Shown here: positions 12,101 through 21,520 of the stretch, in pieces
How positions within the stretch are numbered: position 1 is the first letter of the stretch
Layout: each line of letters begins with the position of its first letter
The notes under the pieces: model-generated
Told to the model about the DNA's origin: nothing
Databases searched by the model: none
Seen by the model: only the letters and a program-made list of their open reading frames with translations
Made by a program: the position numbers and the translations under genes
Origin: Liolophura sinensis
Lineage: Eukaryota > Mollusca > Polyplacophora > Chitonida > Chitonidae
NCBI RefSeq assembly: GCF_032854445.1
Contig: NC_088299.1
Span: forward strand, 7,166,324-7,230,323
Reading direction: 5' to 3'
DNA: 64,000 bases

Positions 12101-15100
12101 ATTACATAACTCCCTTTAATACCGGTATAAACCCTAACTGCATGGTTGTAAGTTCCCTACTTTTATAACAAAGACACAATACACATACACGCCTACTCCA
12201 ACTTGATGGGGTCATTCTCAATGAAGCCCGATGAACAATGAAGTCTCAATGAACTCAATGAAGATAGTACCCAAACTTACCTCCACTACACATACAAGTC
12301 TTTTTTAAGTGTCCTAAGGACGAACTAAGAAGATTGAAGTTGTTCTTGCAGACAGCAATTGAAATATAATAATTCTCTCAAGGATTTCAATGCTAAAACT
12401 CAGTTGCATTTCAAACCCAGAAGTAGGTCAGAAGACACTTCAAAAGGGCTATTGACAGGGAGTTACTTGTTACCGCCTAAGTTCTAGCAGTCAATGTGAC
12501 CACAAGTTAATTAGTTTTATTGGTGATGATAGTAAAATAAGACGATAGTAAATTAAGAGAATAGTATTACAGATTCCATCATAAAATTACACATAAATGA
12601 GCAGAGATTGCCATAAAAGGAAGGAGATGGGAGTCTGAAAACCGCACCAAGTTCGTTAAGAGACACTGATGGACTCAGTGTTAAGATGAATGTCAGAATT
12701 TTAAAACAGTACACTGAGTCTATCTAGATTGACTACCTAACTCCCTAACAGATTTAGTTGAGATAAGGTGGGGGGCTCTCGCAAATGAACGCAGCTGAAA
12801 GACATGACTTTACACTAGCTACCAACTGAGTCAAACATGACTGCAAGATGCATACTCAATCTACCCCTATAGGGTTCGCCCCTTTTAGGTAAGCATGACT
12901 GAATTGACGTTAGTCGCGACATTGAAAGTTACACAGCAACCTAATCTTTACTTAGTCCGAATATTCTGACTAAAATTTGCAGCAGATATTTCGATAGGCC
13001 TAATGGCATGCTCTAAAGTTAGAAAAAAGCCATTTGAAAAAACTTAAGAGTTTCCAAACAACGTTGCTGACGCTAAATTACTCACTTTATCCTCTTCTCA
13101 TTTGATTACTTCAATACATAAATCAGTTTTTACAACAATTATCAAATTTTCAGTTGTTATTTCTATCGATGGGTTTAATTACAGTGACTACTGTGGTTGC
13201 ATGCCCTACTCAAAGAGCATTTCAGCATAATATGACGGCCGGTGAGTATTTCATTATCAACTAGGAACTGAACCCAGCACCTCTCTGTAAGCAGTCTTAG
13301 GTGCTGACCACAGTGCGCTCAAGCCAATTCCAGCTCCATTTATTTTTGACACTGTTATCAATAGCCTTCACATCCTGCTTTCCCCTTTCAACAATTTGCC
13401 AATCGAAAGACATGATAAATACCAAAACTTTTTAACCAATTATCTGAAAAGTAAATAAATGCTACCTACATGCATAATTGAAATTTTTTAGTCTTCAGTA
13501 GTTTTTACTAAAAACTCATATAGCAATCTGATAGGACACGAAATTTGCTCTTTGTGATTTTAACAAAATTTCATACTGGTTTAAAATTATAACAAAACAA
13601 GGTAAAAATGGCACCCCCTTGATCACTCTCATCATCACATGTATGATAGTCTTGCCCTGTCTTGTAAATCGATTAAACTTAACCCACTAAAGGGGAACAA
13701 CTTTGCAAAACCTTTCCAGCAAGGGAACACCGGCAGTATAATGGTATAATAGTATAATGGTATAATTTCACACCACCAGCACAGTTTAGTTAGACAAAAG
13801 ATATGATGGGCACCCGACGTGACTACATACAAGTACGTCAAATCAATTATTAAATGATGGCCCCTCTTGCCAAAAATCCACCAGCCCCAAATTTTCTTCT
13901 TGGATTTGCACAAATCTTAGAAACAATTTTTTCAGCCCCCAAAAAGACGGAAAATTCCCATGCCTCGGCGAAGGCGCATGTTTCTCTGGATGTTCTCAAG
14001 GCAATGTCTATGATGCGTGTGATGCAAAGAGTCTGTATATGCACATTTGTGGCCATCCTGATAAGCGTGAATGGAGAAGAAGTGTGGCAGACTTTGTTCG
14101 TCAAAATATCCTTGACAATGGACAAAGAAGGGAGAAATTAGATTTTAGATGAGGAGAGGACTACATGTGCTAGTTGCAGAATGTAACCCTGAAATCAACG
14201 AACACAAAGTGTTAGGGGAGTTACGGAAAGAAACTGCTTCTAATATGTCGTTTTTTTTACTGCATCTTCACACTCGCATTAAAACTTCCCTAGAGTAAAT
14301 CCTTACTCAACCGAGGGGTACGAAGTGTCTGAAAACGTATTTATCTTGTGAATTTGTGCAGTTGTCATACATCATTTTTGGTTCTGTAAGACTCCGAACA
14401 GGATAGTTGAGTGGGGACCACTCGATTGACATGGATTTACGCTAAGGAAATTTTAATGCGTGTGTGAAGATGTGGTAAATGTGGCTTACCACTGATCTAC
14501 ACATTAGAAGCAGTTTCTCCCTGTACCTGTCCCAACACTTTGTGTTGATCGACTTCAGGGTTATATTCTAAAACTTTGTACGGGTTTGAATGTCATTAAA
14601 ACAAGAGGGTAGGGTGGGTAATTTAACATCATCAACATTGTATGGAAACTCTTAAGTTTTTCAAATGGAGTGATTTCTGACTAACTCTGCAGCATGCTGT
14701 TAAGCCTATCACAATTCTGTAAGACGGGTTAGAAGTTGGGATCACATGATCACCCTTTTGTGTCAAAAACAAAATGGCCGCCCAATGTTGAAGCATTGGG
14801 GAAAAGGTCACTTTTTGCCACTTCGTTAGCGACCAGTAAGGCCTAGCTGTACAAAAATAGCGTCACGAAAGCTCTGCAGAAATACTCAGACTATCAGGAA
14901 AGCCACAAGGCTACAAGATCACTGACAGCGATTCAAAAACAGGCATTTTGCTATGCAATAACGTTGGGAGGACCGCTTTCGTCACCCACGCAGTTTGTTA
15001 ATAAGGAGATCTTGAGGTCTCTAGCTTCCGATCTGTCTTACAGAATATCTGCTGCAAGTTTTATTCCGAATAGTCCAAATATTTGGACTAGTCTTTACTT

Positions 15101-15607
15101 ATCCAAAGGATCACCACAGTTTTCACAACTGCCAAAGCCTCCTATCTTCCATGTGTCCGGCTACCAGACCCCACTGACTGCTCAATGGTAGAGACAACAT
15201 CTATCACGGAGGGTCCAGTTTACGCAAATACTACGGCGACATACCTTCACTTCGTTTTGGAGACAATCCATCAGACCGAAGTTATTCTGCGCAATGCTTG
15301 ACCCACAGAATCTCTTGACGTCTCCTCTACATTCCGGAGACTCTGCAATCCGGACTAAGGACCCTGTGCCCGCGATACGGTGTTGTTGGGGCTGAGCAGG
15401 CTGTTGTGGTTGTTGTTGCTGCTGGTGGTCCACAACAGCTGGTCTGGCTTGAAAAGGTCTTTTCTGATTCATGCCGTTGTTGGCATTATTAAAACCGCCA
15501 TTTATCATCGGATCCTTGTTCAAAGTCTTGGAAGTGACACAAGAGAAAGTTTGCAAAAGTGTCAACGCTGACAGACATAACAAACCGACACGTCGGTAAG
15601 CCGCCAT
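3107..15607 (-). CDS. GLG1: GLG1-like paralog, minus strand, 3' part outside the window
   Basis: Five exons read as Golgi apparatus protein 1, a type I Golgi membrane glycoprotein whose family binds FGFs and handles secretory cargo. Exons (sense order): 15607-15245, 6403-6374, 5695-5609, 3986-3756, 3352-3107; every intron is GT-AG and all joins are phase 0, giving 319 intact residues. Exon 1 encodes a signal peptide, then an Asn/Gln/Pro-rich stretch with a run of Gln, then the first cysteine repeat, whose segment SSIAQNNFGLMDCLQ matches the other copy closely. The ten residues of exon 2 are identical in both genes. Exon 4 differs from the plus-strand copy near its start (KLKAG versus ELEPG) and is then nearly identical. 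The ATG sits in AAGATGGCGGC. Whether the rest of the gene is intact cannot be seen. Confidence 0.85.
4725..4935. repeat. Degenerate tandem repeat, two to three copies
   Basis: The words CAGCAATAGTAA, AGAGTTCATAACTCAG and GAAGTGTCRTGTCTG recur in the same order with a period of roughly 95-110 bases. It lies in an intron and has no coding potential. Confidence 0.7.
5290..5450 (+). mobile_element. SINE, 5'-truncated
   Basis: Plus-strand copy that starts after the tRNA-like head, at CATGCTGGCTTCCTCT. It carries the core (CACCATAATGCTGGCCACC, GTGAAATATTCTCGAG) and ends in AATCAAATAAATAAATAAAT. It lies in intron 3 of the minus-strand GLG1 paralog, antisense to that gene. Confidence 0.85.
6474..6698. 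repeat. Tandem repeat of about 36 bp with embedded SINE tail
   Basis: The unit contains TAGTTCACTTATAAGATGGT followed by GGCTGAACTAAAAAA. Three copies are contiguous at 6474-6590. They are interrupted by a second SINE-type tail (CATATGACTGAAAAATTGTT and GACGTTAAACCCC, then CACTCA repeats, about 6592-6655), after which another copy follows. Confidence 0.8.
6698..6850 (-). mobile_element. SINE fragment
   Basis: Minus-strand copy lacking the 3' tail. It carries CCAGCATTATGGT, CGGCAGGTTGCTGGCAGAC and the box-B-side part GAACTGGACTTGAGCTC. It adjoins the 36-bp tandem array, whose unit shares CACTTATAAGATGGTGGC with the SINE core (CACTTATACGACGGCGGCC), so the array may have grown from the SINE itself. 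Confidence 0.75.
10905..11066 (+). mobile_element. SINE, 5'-truncated
   Basis: Plus-strand copy without the tRNA-like head. It contains GGTCGTGGGTTTCCCC, CTCCCACCAAAATGCTGG, GTATAAGTGAAATATTCTTG and the tail CAATCAAATAAATAAAC. Confidence 0.87.
13854..14159 (+). other. Open region inside the inverted-repeat element, function unknown
   Basis: Two overlapping frames are open. One runs from ATG 13854 to a stop at 14141. Another ends at about 14150 and reads with a hydrophilic, protein-like composition (HICGHPDKREWRR and then ADFVRQNILDNG). I do not recognise a family. It could be a remnant of a transposon gene or chance. Confidence 0.25.
14168..14574. repeat. Foldback inverted repeat, arms of about 165 bp
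   Basis: The left arm (about 14168-14330) and right arm (14401-14574) pair as imperfect reverse complements around a 70-base spacer. Shared words include CACAAAGTGTT, AAACTGCTTCTAAT and CATCTTCACAC. The transcript would form a long hairpin. It is nested near the right end of the larger inverted-repeat element. Confidence 0.8.
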
Positions 15608-15610
15608 CTT
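15600..15610 (-). promoter_or_regulatory. YY1-type motif over the start codon of the minus-strand GLG1 paralog
   Basis: Read on the minus strand, the start context is AAGATGGCGGC, the textbook YY1 binding motif that in animals often overlaps transcription and translation starts of TATA-less genes. The plus-strand paralog has AAAATGTCGGC at the same place, which breaks the core. Binding is inferred from sequence only. Confidence 0.5.
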
Positions 15611-16565
15611 GTTTACTGAGACCGGATATTCGTGCTGCGGTTAATTCATCCGCAACTCACGTGTGCCATGGGGCCTACTCAGCATAGTTAAGCTAACCCA
15701 TACGCATATCGGTAGGCTGTAGGCTTGAAATGCTAGTGAATACAAGAAAAAAAGGCATTGTACTTAAACGGAATCTACAATTTAAATGGCGCAAATGCAA
15801 CATTAGCTTCAAACCGGGCTGTGTCCGATTTCTTTAAAGGAACTTCTAACTGCCCGCAGTCCAAAAGCTCATGTGAATTTCCTCCCATGCACCATAGTTA
15901 CAGCTCTCCGCTGTCACAGGCTACAATAAATCTGGACAGTTAACCTCTAAATCAAATCTCAATCAATAAATAAAAAAATATTTCTGTGAATGTTAGGCCT
16001 AAATATGAATGAAGCAAAGTGAATATAATAAACTATACTGCGGTCGATTTCCACCTAAAAAGGCACCCCATATGCTACACAGGCTAATATATTTCAGTTG
16101 GCCTATATACATGTACGCCGTTATACAACACCCTCGGGCCACTCGTTTGAACGTATATTAGCTAATACTCAGCAGCCAGTGTAGTTCCCCAAAGTCAAAG
16201 TATTACAGCACCAGTTTAAGTTCATATTTAATATAATATGTTACACTATTTTTTTTCAGGCTAGCGATAAGTACAAACTTGAAGACGTGGCATTGACTTA
16301 CACCTGGCATTAAAGGAGTAGTGACCATATTTAGCTACTGGTCCTAATTAAGAAGATTATAACCTGTTTAAGCGGTATGCTCTCGGGAAGGCTTCTGACA
16401 AACGTAATAATGATTTTAAATCAACCAAAAACAATAGATTTACTGAAATAGCCTCTCTCAGCCGGCCGCCCGATACGGTTCAGCAAGTGATGTCATAGAT
16501 GGCCGACACAAACCTAACAGGCCGAAATAAACTGGCAATTCGTATCAAAACGTGCAATTTTCGAG
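15608..16565. other. Divergent intergenic segment upstream of minus-strand GLG1 paralog
   Basis: No gene is supported. The stretch next to the GLG1 start (15608-15700) is comparatively GC-rich and contains no TATA box at a useful distance. The reading frame at 15758-15943 has no recognisable content. Confidence 0.5.
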
Positions 16566-16743
16566 ATGGATTTTAGCCACTCGGAAGAAAATATACTGCC
16601 ATATCAATTTGAACCCATAGTGGACGACGTTAATGTTCCGATTTATGACACTGCCATGTGTGGCCAGACTTCAGATTCCGAGTTTTCAGACGTTGAATTT
16701 GATCTTAATTTGTCCAAGCATTTCCGAACACAAACACGGACTG
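16566..16743 (+). CDS. Putative first exon resembling P2X7-tail-domain proteins
   Basis: Starts at an ATG with G at -3 and reads 59 residues before a GT donor (CTG|GTAAGC) in phase 1. The protein is acidic, with the motif ILPYQFEPIV near residue 10 and a Ser/Asp/Glu-rich patch (SDSEFSDVEF). A short N-terminal PYxFEP motif followed by acidic sequence is what I recall from small animal proteins that carry the P2X7 C-terminal (ballast-type) cysteine-rich domain without the ion channel. I cannot find the cysteine-rich exons downstream on the plus strand, so the gene is partial or dead, or the assignment is wrong. It lies between the two diverging GLG1 promoters. Confidence 0.4.
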
Positions 16744-18527
16744 GTAAGCTATAGCTTAATTTATCCTGTGTTACACTGTGCATTACGCGTGTTTATCTTA
16801 AGATTTAATATTTATTTGCTGTTCTCTCCCTCTGTCCGCTTCACAATAAATGTCATTCTGTCCCCCCTCACCCCCCCCCCCGCCACCCACCCCAAGGGAT
16901 TCTAAATCCATACCTACATGTAATGACAACTACATGTTATGGTCGGCATTCCCAGTAGCCCATGCCGATAGTGGCATATTGTAGTATACAATATAATTAC
17001 ATATACGATGTGGACGTCGGCGTTAGTGTACAGATATTTACCATCTAACCCTTTTCAGTTCAGCTAATAGTATTTTATCACCACTGTGTAAAGTGTTTTT
17101 TGGAAATTCAGCTGTATTGCTCTCGTAGCTTTCACCTGTATAATGACGAGAGCTGGTATACGGCTGTTTTTGTTGGGTATAAGATCCTCCCGCCTTGTGC
17201 TGTAAATCCCTGCACGCCTTCCTGAGGGCCAAATCGTCTGCAAACTTTTAAAAAAAAAAAAAAAAAAAAACCTCTAACTTTTCTTCGACGACCTGTTTTT
17301 ACAACCGTATGCAGAACCATGTGCTTGTTGTCATCCTTGTAGCTTTTTTAACACTGAACTAAATGGCAAAGCATTGACAGCTGCATGGTATTGGTTAGAC
17401 TTGTACATGACGTACTTTGGCGGAGACTACCGGGTGTTGGCGGAAAAAATGCGTAAAACCAGCCTCATTATCTTGTGATTTTAAAGTGCCATATTACTTA
17501 GACTAATGTACCCTTTTACTACATTTTTTCACACTCAATTTAACAATATATACAGTGGTAACTAATTATGAATAAATAGTAAATCACCAAAACTTTGAGT
17601 CTTCAACAAGTTTTGAACAACCGGGTCGTGTATATTACAACAATACGACAGACTATACAATAAGCATGTGTGCCGTAAGAATGACTCGATCGATAGATCG
17701 AGATTTCGTTTTAGACGGTCCAAAAGTGGCCGAGAACAGATTTCACCAATAACCGACCCTTTATACCAAATACCGAATAGGCCTATATTTAAGTAATGAA
17801 AAAATGAAATAATGAAATAAAATATGAATCAGTTTGGCAGCTGAAGTTTTGTACAGTTTCTTTTCTTGTCAATTCTTGAAAAAGATCACTGCTCGCCAAA
17901 TCTCAACTCATTCTGAGCATCTATAAAGATTTTACAAATTACATCATCCCCATCCGATCGACCGTATGTTTAAGACCCCGCCCTGTATATCATGAAACGC
18001 CGTTTGTTTGTTTTTTTTTTCTTACGTGCACAAAATCACTATTTTAAAGAAATTATATAAATCGCAGCATCTTACAGGATTGAGATGGTAAATGCGCCTG
18101 TAAAAAATTTTCCGGCCTGCATGGCGGTAATGTTTGTGCCCCTTTTGTGGATTGTTTTTTTCATTTAGACCAATGGTTTTCGGCCAAAAAACGGCCGCAT
18201 CAACGGCTGCATATGTGTTAAATACACGGATTTGGATTCTGCGATCTTATCCAGATCAGCACCCCTGCCCTGAAACTAGTGCAGGTCTGCAGAGTCTGGG
18301 AGCAGGAATTATATAACGAATAAGAAACCCATATATAGGACATATTCTGAAAAATGAGCATGCATCACTCTTACATGTACACAGCGCATGTGTTTCATAC
18401 GAACTCTATATAAATCCACCGTTTTGTACGTAGGAATCTTCATTTTCGACCATATTTTCATTTTGGCATCAGAAAGTCATAAAGAGCAACATTTCTTGCC
18501 ATCATATAGTCTGTTGATATAGTTATT

Positions 18528-18640
18528 TATTTAGGCTTATTTACTTCATTGGTGTTTTACGCCGTGTACTCGTGAATATTTCACTCATACGTCGGCGGCC
18601 AGCATTATGGTGGGAGGACACGTGTTAGAGCCGGAGGGAA
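18528..18640 (-). mobile_element. SINE 3' fragment
   Basis: Minus-strand fragment with TTGGTGTTTTACGCCGT, GAATATTTCACTCATACG and GGCCAGCATTATGGTGGGAG. The head is missing and the tail is degraded. Confidence 0.8.
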
Positions 18641-19149
18641 ACGTCGTAACTTCAAGCCAGAGTAGGCCTACACAGTTATCAACTACGACTTGAGCCAACG
18701 CGATAGATTCTTTGTGTTTGTCATGTTTATGGTCTCTTGCATCTACTTCGTGAAGTATATAGCCATCTTGATTAAAATGTTCAAGCGTTTCCTCTCTCCG
18801 CTTTTAAAGTGTCTCTTCTAAATTTTTCAGAGAGGATTGTTTCATCGGTAAGTTTTCCGTTCGCATTATCACTACACTTTATCATTATGCATTATTAATC
18901 ATTATTTATTAAGTGCGATGGGTTAATTAGTAGTTAATACTGGGAAAAAGAATGTGTCAATCTTTTGATGGCGGTCAGGGTTAGTCAGGGTTAGCCATGG
19001 TGCAGGGAGTTGGTGTGCCTGGGGTAAAACACCGACAGACTTTGATCTGTAAACGGCAGACCTCCAGACTAAAGGGCGCAGCCGCGAGAGCTGGATTCGA
19101 ACTCGGAATCTAATAAGTAAGGGTCTACGTGCAGCGCGCTTACGTTTTG

Positions 19150-19290
19150 AAAGAACATTTAAATGTATATATGCACTGATAAAGTATTCCACATCAGGAA
19201 GCTTAAAAGCATAACCGTTTGGTTTTGTGATGTTGCACAACCGAGATATCGCAGTTCGAAATAAACAAAATTTCGCGCACGTTGATGCAA
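19150..19290. repeat. Dispersed repeat shared with 29405-29530
   Basis: Both places carry AAATGTATATATGCAYTGAT followed by a diverged AARGTATYCCACAT and further downstream similarity (TTGT, GAGATATC/GAGACATC). One lies in the intergenic region, the other in intron 6 of GLG1. This is an unnamed interspersed element. Confidence 0.5.
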
Positions 19291-19603
19291 TCAAACTCAC
19301 CGCAGCGTTATCAGTTTTAACAAATCTAAATGACTTTACATTGTAAGAGGAGCGCATGTGCTCCGGTCGGATGATGTCCGTGCTGAGGACAAGACTTGCT
19401 TTTCCTCCCACCCCCGGCATCGTAATGACACCCTACTTCAGTAATTGGCCACTGACCATTCCATGAAATCTCTACTGAATTTGATTGTCATGTAGGTTCT
19501 ATATATATATATATACCCAGGGGACGCAACCGATTTTCCCCACACCAATTTTGGTACTTGAATTCAACCAGGAACTAAACTTCAATTCTAAAATATATTT
19601 ATT

Positions 19604-19762
19604 ATAGCGGCTCTCCGGCCATACGTGGGAAGGTTTGCCAGCGGATGGTCGTGGGTTTCCCCGGGGTCTGCCCGGTATCCTCCCACCATAATGCTGGCCG
19701 CCGTCGTGTAAGTGAAATATTCTTGAGTACGGCGTAAAACACTAATCAAATAAATAAACAAA
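19604..19762 (+). mobile_element. SINE, 5'-truncated
   Basis: Plus-strand copy with GGATGGTCGTGGGTTTCCCC, CTCCCACCATAATGCTGGCC, GTAAGTGAAATATTCTTGAG and tail ATCAAATAAATAAAC. The head is absent. Confidence 0.88.
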
Positions 19763-21520
19763 ACTATAGTGGCTTTATTAATACCTAAATCCAAAGTAAC
19801 TTTTCCTTGGTCAGAAGTTTTCCCACCGGAATCCATTGTCATCAAGTCAGATATTTACCTGCTTGAGTTGGCAAAGGATTTACGCAAATAAAATACAATC
19901 AAATGCACAGTATAGGGCCTATAGTGAAAGCACCTAAAACACATACGGCCCCGCGGGAGGAGGCAATCAAATTTGGCTCCAGGAATGTTCTGACGTCACG
20001 TTTTGTCCTCTCTGACCACCATTATAATGCATCTACACGTGCACCGTATGATTATCCTTACCTGTTGCATCAAAGCAGAATACATAGATCTCTGAATGCA
20101 AAGTGTCTGAGTTGATATATATACAAATCAATGAAGATGATTTCGTGTGGTTGACGCTGAATGACATGCTTGCTCCACATCACAAAACGTTACATTCGAC
20201 TTGTTGCTGCATGCGTGATGTATGACGTCACCCGAGGAAATGATTTTCTGGGTGTTGATAACACGCTTATGTAACATGACGACTTATAAATGGTTAACTG
20301 TATTTGCTTTGAAATAATATGAACATCTAATATATCGAAGTGCTTAAAAAAAAGATTAGGCCTATAGATATATAGTTTCCTCTGTGTAAATGTGTAAAAT
20401 CGTGATTTAATTGTACCCCCAACTTCATGTCGTCGTTTCGTCGTTTTCTGGAAAACTTTCAACCAAAAATCTTTCTTTCGGGAAAATGGCCAATGCATAG
20501 CGAAAGTGTTCAACATAGCATGCAGTCGACACTCTTTGAGAATATATTATGGGTTCACACGCACGGAATATATATCGCCACAATATGGGTGCAAAATTGC
20601 CGACGTGGCGATAAGCCATAATCATTCATTTCATTCACAGAATATGTTTGAGATCGTTTGTTATGTCAGCGAATTTATATTTCTGTTTCAAGTGTGCAAT
20701 AATGACTTTCTGAAAGTTTACGAAGCACCCACGCGTGGTCACACACGTGACTCTCCTGGTTGTATATTTGGCGGTATTTTGTAGGGTGACAGCCTTATGG
20801 TTGGCTTGCACCTATACGTGACAGTGGATGCCGTGGGACAGCGTTTACATAGGGCATCATTAGAAATTTATGTCACATTTTCAATAAAAATACTCTAATT
20901 GTATCAGAAAATGAAATTTTTAAATCATATTTGAAGGACCCATGTACGCGTGAATTTCAGACGATCAACGGCGACAATTTCACTAAACGTTTAAACATCT
21001 GGATTACTGTTGATCGATGGCTTGCCAATTCTGGTTTTAACATTTTACATTTCTGGTGTTTTAGGGAATCGGTGAGTAGCAAACATAAGGTAGGGTTCGA
21101 GCCTGTTTTTTTTGTTTTTTTTTTTGTTGTTGAAATTGTCCGCCTGGAAGTCTACATGACCTAGGGCTAGTTGTTAGCACAATTTTAGGGCTAAGTTTGG
21201 GCTAGTATTTGGCACAATTCTAGGGTAATGTAATAGTCCAAGTCTAAATTCAGCAAGGGGAGTTTCAGTGGAGTATCACCTGAGTTCTAGAAAGAAATTA
21301 ATTGCACCTCCAGCTGTACCGTAGATTACGACACGTTTACACGTTATGTAAATGTACACATATAGAGGCCTATGTAGGTCACTTGCTACGCATGACCTAC
21401 GGATGCTCAAATACGTAATAGAACATAACTGGAAGAATATGACAGATTTTATACTGGCTAGCTTACGCCTGTTTATCCCAGGTACAGATTAACTGACTCA
21501 GTTTTACTAGACTTAACAAA

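Larger units (their letters stand above)
12987..14712. mobile_element. Element bounded by long imperfect inverted repeats
   Basis: About 12987-13105 is an imperfect reverse complement of 14590-14712. Both contain GATAGGC, GCATGCT and, most clearly, CATTTGAAAAA followed by ACTTAAGAGTTTCCA. Inside is an open region at 13854-14159 and, on its right side, a second inverted repeat (14168-14574). The arrangement resembles a non-autonomous or decayed DNA transposon or foldback element. I find no clear target-site duplication and recognise no transposase motif. It may also be two nested elements. Confidence 0.6.
6404..15244. other. Intron 1 of minus-strand GLG1 paralog (8.8 kb)
   Basis: Long first intron with no exon I can support. 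Apart from the items listed separately (36-bp array, SINEs at 6698 and 10905, inverted-repeat element at 12987-14712), 7100-10900 and 11070-12980 look like unique AT-rich non-coding DNA. A poly-T run lies at about 11627-11652 and there is scattered ACATGTACATGT-type simple sequence. The equivalent intron of the plus-strand gene is only 1.06 kb. Confidence 0.65.
16744..21520. other. Intergenic region upstream of plus-strand GLG1
   Basis: No complete gene is supported. It holds a poly-C tract (about 16864-16880), a poly-A tract (17250-17270), SINE fragments at 18528 and 19604, an (AT)n stretch at about 19501-19514, and a segment near 19150-19290 that resembles 29405-29530. The long minus-strand frame at 18923-19420 shows no domain and overlaps repetitive DNA. 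Confidence 0.5.

Noticed and set aside
15380-15571. Plus-strand frame rich in leucine, looking like a membrane segment
   Set aside because: It is the antisense of the Gln-rich part of GLG1 exon 1 (CAG repeats read as CTG).
18923-19420. Longest single-exon reading frame (165 codons, minus strand)
   Set aside because: No recognisable domain, overlaps a dispersed repeat shared with 29.4 kb, and the composition looks like translated non-coding DNA.
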